Shown: positions 58,501 through 62,137 of the stretch, piece after piece
How the letters are laid out: every line of letters begins with the position of its first letter
Position numbering within the stretch: the first letter of the stretch is position 1
Assembly: GCA_905221605.1 (NCBI GenBank)
Contig: CAJNDS010002634.1
Span: forward strand, 134,001-198,000
Length of the DNA: 64,000 bases
DNA from: Symbiodinium natans
Taxonomy: Eukaryota; Sar; Dinophyceae; Suessiales; Symbiodiniaceae
Reading direction: 5' to 3'
Made by a program: the position numbers and the translations under genes
Notes under the pieces: model-generated
The model's database searches: none
Seen by the model: only the letters and a program-made list of their open reading frames with translations
What the model was told of the DNA's origin: nothing

Positions 58501-58665
58501 GCAAGCACACTCTTAGGCACAACTACATACAAAATATCGCCAACCCCTAAACCCTAAGCCCTTGTTAAGGGGTGCTGGGGCCCTTGGAATTCCGAAGAGG
58601 TCCTGAGCTCCCTCCTCCTGAAGCGCTTCACGCCGCCAACGCTGGCGGACTTGGCGTTGCCCTGA
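16441..58665 (+). CDS. P1B-type (copper) transport ATPase spread over 42 kb
   Basis: Heavy-metal P-type ATPase, by motif a Cu+ exporter. Domain-bearing exons occur in the canonical order on one strand and are itemised in the entries below. Motifs seen: GMTCSNCSSAVE (HMA metal site), LATPVQ and WDMNVLISLGTAL (TM2-TM3), DESLLTG plus E (A domain TGE), VACPCALG plus LATPTAVMA (TM6 CPC site), RMVLD (start of DKTGT), a SEHP-like ESSSEHLIAKE (N domain), WMCTGDHRKSAEA, MVGDG plus INDAPALAAADLGVAIG (hinge), and a C-terminal helix ending SSLLLKRFTPPTLADLALP. Most introns are 0.2-3 kb; two are about 11 kb and 8.5 kb and contain other genes. Gaps: the start codon, the first half of HMA2, the exon with KTGT, and a few N-domain exons were not found. 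The HMA exons could instead belong to a separate upstream gene; the 32.7-58.7 kb part is firm as one gene. Confidence 0.85.
16899..17007 (+). repeat. Interstitial TTTAGGG array
   Basis: About 15 head-to-tail copies of the 7-mer, with a few TTAGGGC variants. It lies just downstream of the exon ending at 16851/16874, with its G-rich strand on the plus strand. Confidence 0.95.
17577..17708 (-). repeat. Interstitial CCCTAAA array
   Basis: About 18 copies in the CCCTAAA orientation, including three CCCTGAA variants. It is followed by an 80-base open segment and then a degenerate TTTAGGG tract (17796-17848). That segment reads SEATVLEDFQVLDCH in one frame and could be the missing start of HMA2, which is only an inference from its bracketed position. 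Confidence 0.9.
17848..17944. repeat. Family B inverted-repeat element
   Basis: Near-perfect terminal inverted repeats: gggtgttcccccc...acagtccttaat at the left and attaaggactgtt...gggggaatgttcc at the right. The centre has gagtacctc, near the ggtac of other copies. No coding capacity. Size and symmetry are those of a MITE. Confidence 0.85.
18062..18215 (+). repeat. GATGGAAT-type minisatellite
   Basis: Imperfect tandem repeat of a roughly 10-base unit, gatggaatga, with gatcgaat and gttggaat variants. The two reverse-strand open frames across it are products of the repeat. Confidence 0.9.
18216..19135. other. AT-rich, gene-free block
   Basis: About 0.9 kb of AT-rich sequence without open frames, built from degenerate short words such as catagtat, atcatag and acaacaac. 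Its composition is sharply different from the GC-rich flanks. It looks like a decayed extension of the adjacent minisatellite. Confidence 0.6.
19136..20629. other. Putative intron with exon-like open segments
   Basis: No family motif. Open pieces with coding-like texture are 19437-19572 (SLDLIVSQVGKEKGRALRM) and about 19883-19960 (FCDGAVHFPVHTFQRFVG). They may be exons of the ATPase N-terminus or of an unknown gene. Confidence 0.3.
20630..20790 (-). repeat. Degenerate CCCTAAA array
   Basis: Mixed CCCTAAA, CCCTACA and CCTCAA units. It ends about 20 bases before the exon at 20810. Confidence 0.85.
20810..21580 (+). CDS. ATPase exons for the second half of a second HMA domain
   Basis: 20810-20850 encodes DKRLRVAFDPSQ with a GTTGGC donor. 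21499 to about 21580 encodes VGARDLLGQLLLAF after a CCAAG acceptor. Joined, they give the HMA strand-turn-helix pattern V-x-F-D-P-x-x-V-G-x-R-D-L-L. The 21499 exon is preceded by CCCTAA-like repeats. The CxxC half of this domain was not found. Confidence 0.6.
21694..21812. repeat. Family D element, copy 1
   Basis: It begins gggcccttagcatggtccct and contains gatccgaagtatgggccctt; the right end reads cccatactcgga. About 110 bases, alignable with 45790-45897. Confidence 0.75.
22330..22436 (+). other. Possible exon ending in a stop codon
   Basis: After ttttcaccggcag an open frame runs QDKAQVDPGLSTPPPTTKT and ends TTGCTCTAA. It could be a terminal exon of a gene that contains the HMA exons, or chance. 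No motif. Confidence 0.25.
23539..31455 (+). CDS. Organelle-targeted superfamily 2 DEAH helicase
   Basis: About 14 exons. The first (23539 to about 24165) starts MRRLRHLQQSSLRITAP, a basic presequence with a hydrophobic segment, then RYYQQEAVDLFFESA (Q-motif region), the P-loop GGSGKT (motif I), VIFVPWRALAEQT (Ia) and LIDEAHHVE (II, DEAH). Later exons: about 24335-24372 (FSATFRA, motif III), 24491-24628 (VDYLYSFEKAVADGYLCD), 24779-24902 (ALILFNRIEHATRFSEHL, motif IV), 25309-25359, 25852-25933 (VFNEGIDIPSLRSVII, V), 26767-26813 (AAMRALRPHPSKGDNK, VI), 27566-27650, about 28066-28200, about 28332-28431, 29342-about 29423 (KWVWELVAWFRYFGDRP), 30727-30812, 31237-31313, and a last one from 31407. 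Phases agree from 25852 to 27566. The stop is at 31413-31415 or 31453-31455, depending on phase. The gene lies between ATPase HMA and TM1 exons on the same strand. Whether it acts on DNA or RNA cannot be said. Confidence 0.85.
25485..25690. repeat. TA/GATATA microsatellite in a helicase intron
   Basis: (TA)n, then atttat units, then gatata units. It accounts for the long reverse-strand frame of Tyr/Ile here. Confidence 0.9.
26065..26310 (+). repeat. Minisatellite of about 29 bases in a helicase intron
   Basis: Around eight imperfect copies of a unit containing ctggagtgcccaacccc and agagtctcc. A shorter repeat (ctcctcgcccggaactatt-like) precedes it at 26000-26060. Confidence 0.9.
26835..27090. 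repeat. Family C element with internal CACACAAA expansion
   Basis: The left flank (actaggagtattcccttatg) and right flank (ccctattctaattgttaagg, gtatattg) match the other family C copies. Between them, 26912-27060 is a near-perfect 8-base tandem repeat of about 18 units. The unexpanded copy at 33795 has only acacaaacatac at this place. Confidence 0.75.
27268..27372 (-). repeat. CCCTAAA array upstream of a helicase exon
   Basis: About 14 copies, several as CCCTGAA. Confidence 0.95.
27431..27537. repeat. Family B inverted-repeat element
   Basis: Ends gaggttcccccctatacgag and cttagtataggggggaacatccc. It lies between the CCCTAAA array and the helicase exon at 27566. Confidence 0.85.
27659..27707 (+). 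repeat. TTTAGGG array directly after a helicase exon
   Basis: About seven copies starting within 10 bases of the exon end near 27650. Confidence 0.95.
27874..27968. repeat. Family E AT-rich element, copy 1
   Basis: Contains acattttacatttttaaggg, cccaataaggaatata and tatcccaac. About 95 bases, alignable with 38455-38545. Confidence 0.75.
27969..28036 (-). repeat. CCCTAAA array upstream of a helicase exon
   Basis: About nine copies, abutting the family E element on its left. Confidence 0.95.
29159..29273 (+). repeat. GCAGGCAC/GCAGCCAG minisatellite
   Basis: Imperfect repeats of caggcacg and cagccagg, directly followed by a CCCTAAA array (29278-29332). The array leads into the helicase exon at 29342. 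Confidence 0.9.
29478..29725. repeat. Family A elements, two adjacent copies
   Basis: An older copy (about 29478-29600: acatggaggtccaagggtac ... cttgtaagtacagttataat) is followed by a short copy at 29667-29725 with clear inverted ends, tacttggaggttcatg and catgaacctcgaagta. Confidence 0.8.
30000..30135 (-). repeat. CCCTAAA array in a helicase intron
   Basis: About 15 units with CCCTAA (6-base) variants. Confidence 0.9.
30855..30985. repeat. CA / CATA microsatellites in a helicase intron
   Basis: acacacgcacgc, gcatacat and acgtacgt runs, then tatata. Confidence 0.85.
32679..34744 (+). CDS. ATPase exons for TM1-TM4
   Basis: Six mini-exons, most of them phase-compatible. 32679-32759: TALVLTFCIVLITQVLP (TM1). 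33267-33346: IVPGLPCVTVLLGILATPVQ (TM2; LATPVQ is a P1B signature). 33712-33759: YCGLRFHLGAYHAIR. 34280-34360: WDMNVLISLGTALCFLYSLV (TM3; family MDVLI-LGT). 34532-34610: ETKVVVLMMSATLLPGKMIE (TM4). 34688-34744: KVVDRMALELKLQVLTLLA. The donors after 33346, 33759, 34360 and 34610 read GC, and the codon phase fits only there. Confidence 0.88.
32979..33010. repeat. Solo ends of a family B element
   Basis: The two terminal repeats (gggatgttccccat and ggggggaacattccc) abut with the interior missing. This looks like a deletion derivative of family B. Confidence 0.6.
33795..33905. repeat. Family C element
   Basis: It begins taatataggggtcggaaatc and ends aattattcaggtccttatat. It lies between two ATPase mini-exons. 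Confidence 0.75.
34093..34223. repeat. Family A inverted-repeat element
   Basis: Ends tacttggaggttcatgggta and taccatgaacctccaagta. About 130 bases, no coding capacity. Confidence 0.9.
34745..37089. other. ATPase intron sequence without recognised exons
   Basis: It contains family B at 36041-36140. Several short open frames have no motif. One ATPase exon (before the A domain) could be hidden here. Confidence 0.4.
36041..36140. repeat. Family B inverted-repeat element
   Basis: gggatgttccccctgatgct, aacagtccttaatagggat, a central gggggtacc, aatccctattaaggactgtt, then a degenerate right tip. Confidence 0.85.
37090..40919 (+). CDS. ATPase exons for the actuator (A) domain
   Basis: 37090-37169: VEDLPVQLLHLGDTLQ (family vp-x-GD). 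39250-39313: PADGVMTGLGYAEFDESLLT. 39602-39655: E plus RPLRKKAGDPVIGGS. Splicing the last two restores TGE of the dephosphorylation loop. 40206-40239: DASGSLADVAV. 40612-40670: SKTLLSQITALVERA. 40856-40919: NRAPVQHVADAVAHCFVPAV (family AP-x-Q-x-x-AD...FVP). From 39250 onward every junction is phase-consistent. Donors after 39313 and 40919 are GC; those after 39655, 40239 and 40670 are GT. A segment at 37875-37950 between repeat tracts may be a further exon, without a motif. Confidence 0.88.
37218..37332. repeat. Family A inverted-repeat element next to U6
   Basis: Ends aggaggttcatggtactt and agtgccatgaacct. Its right end lies about 20 bases before the U6-like sequence. Confidence 0.85.
37350..37424 (+). 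ncRNA. U6: U6 spliceosomal snRNA copy, probably lacking its 5' stem
   Basis: From 37351 the sequence follows eukaryotic U6: ttggaatgatacagagaag, which includes the invariant ACAGAGA box that pairs with 5' splice sites, then gattagcatggcccctgc with the catalytic AGC triad, then gatgacacgc of the internal stem-loop. The usual 5' hairpin is not seen. A family A repeat and ccctaaacgcgggt stand in its place. The 3' end reads gaattgtagc followed by an A-run, not a T-run. It may be a functional divergent gene or a truncated or retroposed copy. It lies in the ATPase intron between 37169 and 39250, same strand. Confidence 0.85.
37633..38340. repeat. Cluster of telomere-type tracts in an ATPase intron
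   Basis: TTTAGGG at 37633-37694, CCCTAAA at 37763-37865, TTTAGGG with TTTGGGG drift at 38008-38120, CCCTAAA at 38189-38252, CCCTAAA at 38290-38330. The orientation switches each time across short unique segments. Confidence 0.9.
38455..38545. repeat. Family E AT-rich element, copy 2
   Basis: ttggtcatagtatcatttta, catatttaagggtattcaac, ccaattaggaatataga. Matches 27874-27968. Confidence 0.75.
40391..40519 (+). repeat. CTCGTG hexamer run followed by (TG)n
   Basis: Alternating gctcgtg/gcttgtg units (40391-40444), then about 37 TG dinucleotides. It lies in the intron between the A-domain exons at 40239 and 40612. Confidence 0.95.
41251..42321 (+). CDS. ATPase exons for TM5-TM6 with the CPC site
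   Basis: 41251-41307: VLLSILTWATWYVLVYITK (TM5). 41785-41845: FFVLEHGLTVLLVACPCAL (TM6), with the CPC ion-binding motif of P1B-1 copper ATPases. 42260-42321: LATPTAVMAATGVAAKCGIL, the signature that follows CPC. The intron between the last two splits the Gly codon (CTC G | GC CTG), with a GC donor (GGCGTCC) and an acceptor in gcagctag. It contains a TA/ATATG-rich tract (41945-42060). A short TTTAGGG tract sits on the acceptor side. Confidence 0.92.
42598..42700. repeat. Family C element
   Basis: tagtataggggtcggaataa at the left, ttattctaatatttcggg at the right. Confidence 0.7.
42843..42995. repeat. Family A inverted-repeat element, long copy
   Basis: Ends tacttggaggttcatggtac and ccatgagcctccaagta. 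The interior has aagtgccctaatgtggtcat, shared with the copy at 57017. Confidence 0.9.
43322..43382 (+). CDS. ATPase exon leading to the DKTGT phosphorylation site
   Basis: Reads SGAIPLELGSKIQRMVLD and ends GAC A before a GC donor. In the family this segment is followed by K-T-G-T-L-T, so Asp here would be the phosphorylated residue. The next exon should begin AG or AA plus a Thr codon. I did not find it before 51.87 kb. Confidence 0.8.
43490..43650. repeat. T-run, G-run and GAA microsatellite
   Basis: tttttttttttt then a G-run (43491-43525), followed by (GAA)n with GTA and ATA variants at about 43568-43645. Confidence 0.9.
43651..46452. other. Intron region before the nested channel gene
   Basis: One bracketed open segment at 44301-44370 (WAQLLSSFRAATGDPSERRK) lies between a CCCTAGA/CCCTAAA tract and a TTTAGGG tract. 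It is an exon candidate without a motif. Family D copy 2 is at 45790-45897. CACCCTC repeats occur at 44205-44250. Confidence 0.35.
45790..45897. repeat. Family D element, copy 2
   Basis: gggcccttagtcccttgttt, gatccgaagtatgggccctt, cccaaattcagggcccatg. It is followed by a CCCTAAA tract and a fragment cagcccatacttgga. Confidence 0.75.
46453..50976 (+). CDS. Globin-repeat, ankyrin-like, six-TM ion channel fusion
   Basis: Putative cation channel with globin-like domains before the pore. Exons: 46453-about 46528 (ATG; SKLLSTIDLDEFTIKECQHP), 46985-47068 (globin A/B helices: NGWETTEKRLGG), 47242-47334 (STVWHLLSELLQCLGEPK), 47459-49704, 49796-49894, 50003-50420, 50530-50976. Globin-type E-F-G blocks recur: YIALRHMNADITTADIEVF; LTLARYDKVNLKEFRSVM then HENAWAWFWGIV; ALGLLHAGHGVPEDLVRPF then WWTLDLIGRIF. 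His stands at the proximal-like position in the first and third, Tyr in the second. An acidic KE-rich linker follows the first. Then an ankyrin-like part (SPLIWAVEKGALDSAKAILD) and hydrophobic segments from 49170 on (KLWFCLTLMVYVLG, EVILLLMLMCLLCIEPF, EFLLYVAVLIFFTAAFASAV, WFVMAFAACWHVYLMNLMV), with a pore-like stretch before the last. The C-terminus is charged. The last intron is GT-AG; the two before it are GA-AG copies of one element. It lies inside the ATPase gene. Confidence 0.8.
49705..49795 (+). mobile_element. Introner-like intron 1 of the channel gene (GA-AG)
   Basis: 91 bases. It starts gatgcttagggatatttgg, contains aattcctcagaaacagc, and ends ttcagtgtag. Removal from GATG to TAG restores Ser-Leu-Met-Trp-Glu-Phe in frame. 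The GATG at its left end is repeated just after its right end, as expected of a 4-base target-site duplication that itself supplies the GA donor. Confidence 0.8.
49895..50002 (+). mobile_element. Introner-like intron 2 of the channel gene (GA-AG)
   Basis: 108 bases, related along its length to the previous intron: gactcttagggatacttggg at the start, aattcctaagaaacagc inside, ttcagtatag at the end. It is flanked by GACTC / GATTC, a near-duplicate. Splicing restores Ala-Asp-Ser-Ile-His-Met in frame. Confidence 0.8.
50977..51872. other. 3' flank of the channel gene and ATPase intron
   Basis: No motif-bearing exon. A CCCTAAA array with CCCTGAA variants runs 51748-51870 and ends at the next ATPase exon. 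Confidence 0.5.
51748..51870 (-). repeat. CCCTAAA array on the acceptor side of an ATPase exon
   Basis: About 17 units. The exon at 51873 begins within a few bases. A TTTAGGG array (51986-52013) lies on the other side of that exon. Confidence 0.95.
51873..53241 (+). CDS. ATPase exons for the nucleotide-binding (N) domain
   Basis: 51873-51918: AEQAFWWALGSAES. 52105-52134: EHLIAKECL. Joined through a GC-AG intron they give AESSSEHLIAKE, the counterpart of the family's SAE-x-x-SEHP-x-A-x-A; the Pro of SEHP is replaced by Leu. 53137-53241: GVGLSCVLEGGLRLEV, matching the G-x-G region, with a textbook GTGAGT donor. The exon at 53137 is bracketed by a CCCTAAA array on the left (52970-53133) and TTTAGGG on the right (53247-53285). 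At least one exon between 52134 and 53137 is missing from my model. Confidence 0.82.
52301..52412. repeat. Family B inverted-repeat element
   Basis: ggatgttccctatgtgtagt ... aacagtccttagcagggatt ... aaatccctattaaggactta ... ggggaacatcc. Confidence 0.85.
52970..53133 (-). repeat. CCCTAAA array with CCCAAGGA interruptions
   Basis: Near-perfect units at 53041-53095. The last part alternates ccctaaa and cccaagga up to the exon. Confidence 0.95.
53795..56205 (+). CDS. ATPase exons for the phosphorylation (P) domain
   Basis: 53795-53869: VLEGATVVAVAVADVALGAV, then ALRDT. 54395-about 54435: VWMCTGDHRKSAEA (TGD motif). 54723-54761: VVARECGIPPSRV. 54987-55038: IAEALPADKVRVVQYLQ. 55408-55437: a 30-base micro-exon, DKAMVAMVGDG. 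55863-about 55920: INDAPALAAADLGVAIGAG. 56128-56205: VTVDAADIVLVRSDLVDLL and LALSK. The split of GDG/IND falls in the Gly codon with a GC donor. Family C is in the intron before 56128; the exact acceptor of that exon is unclear. Confidence 0.9.
56010..56083. repeat. Family C element
   Basis: gtaatataggggtcggaatg at the left, ttgttctaaatagttaac at the right. Confidence 0.7.
56711..58665 (+). CDS. ATPase exons for TM7-TM8 and C-terminus
   Basis: 56711-56742: ETLSTIWFNF plus the first two bases of Met. 57311-57376: WAFFFNICALPVAAGVFW (TM7). 57840-57894: MTPQIACVLMLGSSLFV (TM8). 58600-58665: VLSSLLLKRFTPPTLADLA, ending TTGCCCTGA. Joined, the last two read GSSLFVVLSSLLLKRF, the usual P1B ending. 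All junctions are in phase, with GC donors at 56743 and 57377 and GT at 57895. No C-terminal extension. Confidence 0.9.
57017..57162. repeat. Family A inverted-repeat element
   Basis: Ends tacttgcaggttcatggtgc and taccatgaacctccaagta; gggttatacgtgcagttgta inside. Confidence 0.9.
57400..57597 (-). repeat. Variant 8-base array CCCTTAAA / CCCTTCAA
   Basis: About 22 units, first cccttaaa then cccttcaa. It is one base longer than the telomere unit and directly follows the TM7 exon. Confidence 0.9.
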
Positions 58666-59569
58666 GCACCCTTCGCCCCAGGAGGGAAGAGTTTAGTGCT
58701 TAGGGTTTAGGAAGGTTTGGGGTTTAGGGTTTAGGGTTTTGGGCTAGGGTTTAGGGTTTAGGGTTTAAGGGAAGTTGCATGTGTGCCGGCAGCCTCAAAG
58801 TCCATTGCTCAAAAGGGTTTCCTTACCGGGTTCAGGGTTCAGGGGTATTTAGCCCGTGCCCCACAGTCCATGCTTCAACAAGAGTTCAAGCTTAGCGGGT
58901 GTTGGGATTTAGGAAGTTTTTGGTCGTTGAAGCTTCGATTCGATGTTGTGGGTATTTAATTTAAGGTGCTTAGAGGGTTGCCTTCGAAGTTGGTTTTGCT
59001 CGATCCAAGTTGTGGTGCTTGTTGGGGTTGAACTTATGCATATTCGTGATAGAAATGAGTTCAAGGTAGCAGATCTGGCCCCAAAGATCCCCCCAAATTG
59101 GATTTAGATGGCCCCCACCAGAAGAAATCCCCAAACCATGCGTTCTGTGGCCCAATATCAGCCTAATTCAACCCACCCCTTGGCTTGTCTGTATGTGGGT
59201 CATCCTTTTCTGGAGGGGGAGGGGTTGCGGGCTTCGGCACGGGCATCTTTTAAGGTCTTGAAGGGGTGCAGTGTGTCTCCTGCAAAGTCGGGGCTCACGG
59301 GCATTCGCCGTCCCATCCGCCAGCTTGGATCTCGAGATTCGCAACTTGTTTTGGGGAGCTGACGCACCGTCACCTTTGCTACTGTTCGCAGCTGAAAACC
59401 CTAAGCTTGCACCGAGAAAAACTCAGTCCCCCGAAACGTGGCGCAATGCGGGATCCGCGGACGCATCGGGCAGCGCATGGCAATTCTTTGACAGCTGACA
59501 CTGGGAAGTCTGCTAGGGGCAGCCGCAGGATACCCCAACAGCATTGCAGTCACTCATTGAATTGAACTT

Positions 59570-59655
59570 GGGATGCTCCCCCTTATACTAGCAGTCCTTA
59601 ATGGGGACTTTTAGTAGGGGGTACCATCATCCCTATTGAGGACTGTTAGTATCCC
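59570..59655. repeat. Family B element with short right end
   Basis: gggatgctcccccttatact, gcagtccttaatgggga, a central gggggtacc, atccctattgaggactgtta, then atccc. Confidence 0.8.
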
Positions 59656-61497
59656 AAATTGAACCCTAGATCCCCTCGATGCCAGTGGAAGTGTTGCAAT
59701 TGGCGCTTCAAGCTTATCCCAATGAAGCCTTGTGAACCCTCAACAAAAAGAACCCCGAAGCCCGCAAAGCACACGGTTGCCCTTCCTGAAGGGTTCAAGT
59801 CGGGCGCTCGTGCGGGTTCGTTCCAGTTCTGGTTTCAGGTGGGGCCACTTGGATGGCAAGCAGATTGGACCAAGCTATACCGGGCTTGTTCTGAGCTAGG
59901 GCTGCCGATGTACTGTGGTGCAAATTGTAAACGGGGCCCCGAGTTTGGAATACCCCCCACATTACGCCCACATGCGCGCAGCAGTGGTTGCCTGCTGGCA
60001 GACTGCCGAGTTCCTTCTACTAACTCCGGTCACTGTGACCGAATGGATCTGGCATACGTGCTTCTGCTTGGAAACCTTAGTCGTAGAGTAGGTTAAGCTT
60101 TTTGGGGTATTCTAATCCCTATAAAATCCCAAAGGTTTTCCTTGAATTCCCCCAGGTTGCTGGACAACTAAGAAACCTTATAGACTCGACCCGACTCACA
60201 TGCTTCGAGTTACCTACCGCTATCGGTATGGACCTGACTTATTTTTGCCCACATATCTGTCTATGATCTAATGCCCCGTGGCATCCTCGCATGAAAATCA
60301 TGGGGGATAGGCCACGCGGGCCAGGCAGCGACTTCCTTGGACAATTGAGCCGCTTTCGGGACGTCGACTGCTTGCAGCGGGCCTTCTGCGCAAGAGATCG
60401 CAGGAGACCGTGATTGAGCACGTGCAGCAGAAGTGCGGTGAGTGTCAGACCCATACGGCCCCCAGCCCTTTGCGGCAGCCTTACAGATCCAAGAGGGGCC
60501 CAGATGGCCCGTTTCTTTCACGGGACGCCGAGCTGGGACCCGGCCATAAGCCCTGACCTTAGGCCCTGAGTCTAGCTTCTGGATTGGTCATTAATTGCCA
60601 TCTCCCTGTGTGAAGAGCCGAAATCCCTTCAAGATGCTTGTGTCAGAACCTGGAAAGCATTTGCTGAGAGACCAAAGGCATTTAGAATTGCTTTCGGTAG
60701 ATCAGTAACAATGGCCCTACTGAAGCGAAGGCTTCGGAGAGAAATATCTGCAATGTTCCCAAAGCCTAACGCTTCCTGGAGAGCATGTGTAAGCTGCTTG
60801 TTTGGCGCTAGGCCGGTTTGATTTCGTCCGTCCGCCCAATTCTCCGTCAGCTTCTTGGGTCAGCTTGGCATCCCATGACATCTCCAGGCAGTGAGCCTCG
60901 AGGTAAATTTGCGGTCGTTTTGAACGCCAGGCGCGTCTCGCCCAAGACGCCAGAGGTCCCACCCGCATTTACTCACCAACCCCCTGGTCCGCACAGATGC
61001 GAAACCGAAATTCTGAACCCCATAAGAGGCCCCAAGAAGGGGACTGCGAGGTCTGTGAGGTTGGTAAAAAAGACAACGCACAAGAGCCTAGCTTGAGGCT
61101 CCGGGGGCAGCTCCAGTTGTAGGTGGCTGGAATTTTATTTGGGGCACCTTGCATCCCTACTGAAAGCTGCCCATTAGTGCTCAGGGTGGGTCTTGCCCAC
61201 TTTGAGGGGCTAGGCTAGTTCCCTGAACTCGAGCGCCAAGTTGAAACTCCTGAGCAGTAAACTTCGGAGACTTCGGCGGCGAGATCGCCCCAAACAGGAT
61301 GTCGCAGAAGGTCAGCCCACAAGCTGGCTGCCCAACGTCGCAGGGTCAGTGCACAGAAAAGCAAGGGGTTGCGGCGTTTATGGTTGTTTTCGGCAGAAAA
61401 GGGCAGCAACCGAGTCCCTTGTTAAAAATGGTTGCTTTCGGGCTGGGGAGTTCGAGGATTTGGGGGCTAGGTGTTCTTCGGAAGATAGGGTGGAGGG

Positions 61498-61620
61498 TAC
61501 TTGAAGGTTCATGGGTAGTTATCACTCGGGTTAGAGGCACCCTAAATCAGGTCATCAGCTCTAATTATAGCAAGCCCCTACTTCTGACCCCACTTCTAGC
61601 TACCCATGAACCTCCAAGTA
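61498..61620. repeat. Family A inverted-repeat element
   Basis: Ends tacttgaaggttcatgggta and tacccatgaacctccaagta. Confidence 0.9.
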
Positions 61621-61768
61621 GACAGAAGGGTCCAGGGATCAGTTTGGCCACGTGGGTGACCAGCCTGGAAAAGCACTCGACCTCGGCCTCCCGAAGCCCC
61701 CGGCTGGAAGATTCTGACAGGTTCTCGGGAGGTTTGCTTTAGTTGATTTCCTTGGTTTTAACAGTAAC

Positions 61769-61880
61769 ACCCTAAACCCTAAACCCTAAACCCTAGACCC
61801 TAAACCCTAAACCCTAAACCCTAAACCCTAAACCCTAAACCCTAAACCCTAAACCCTAGACCCTAGACCCTAGACCCTAA
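61769..61880 (-). repeat. CCCTAAA array
   Basis: About 16 units, the last ones CCCTAGA. Confidence 0.95.
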
Positions 61881-61977
61881 ACCGTGGGAGCGGCTCCCGC
61901 GGCCCCTTGTGGAAAAGGTGCTTCGGCTGACTGTCAACAGCGGTGGCTGCGACTTGCCTGCCACTGCGAAGCTGGGG
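61881..61977 (+). other. Bracketed open segment, possible orphan exon
   Basis: 97 unique bases between a CCCTAAA array on the left and a TTTAGGG array on the right. One frame is open throughout (PWERLPRPLVEKVLRLTVNS and on). No motif. The arrangement equals that around proven exons of the ATPase and helicase. Confidence 0.35.
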
Positions 61978-62054
61978 TGTAGGGTTTAGGGTTTAGGGTT
62001 TAGGGTTTAGGGTTTAGGGTTTAGGGTTTAGGGTTTAGGGTTTAGGGTTTAGGG
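61978..62054 (+). repeat. TTTAGGG array abutting the spliced-leader relict
   Basis: About 11 perfect units ending immediately before the SL sequence at 62056. Confidence 0.95.
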
Positions 62055-62055
62055 T

Positions 62056-62092
62056 GCCGTAGCCATTTTGGCTCAAGCCATTTTGCTACGAG
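62056..62092 (+). other. Genomic spliced-leader copy plus truncated relict SL
   Basis: 62056-62077 is a full match to the known 22-nt dinoflagellate spliced leader (starts gCCGTAGCC, ends GGCTCAAG). Immediately after, 62078-62092 (ccattttgctacgag) resembles the leader without its first seven bases, with a few mutations. A second trans-splicing event onto the AG of an older leader's CCGTAG leaves exactly this structure, so the downstream gene is a cDNA recycled at least twice. Confidence 0.9.
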
Positions 62093-62137
62093 GTCCAAAT
62101 GGGCAGCCCAATTGAGTGCAAGTACCCGTGAGCTTCC

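Larger units (their letters stand above)
58666..61768. other. Spacer downstream of the ATPase
   Basis: TTTAGGG tracts at about 58700-58765. No recognised gene. Open frames at 59659-60096 and 60818-61096 lack motifs. Family B and family A copies are listed separately. Confidence 0.45.
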
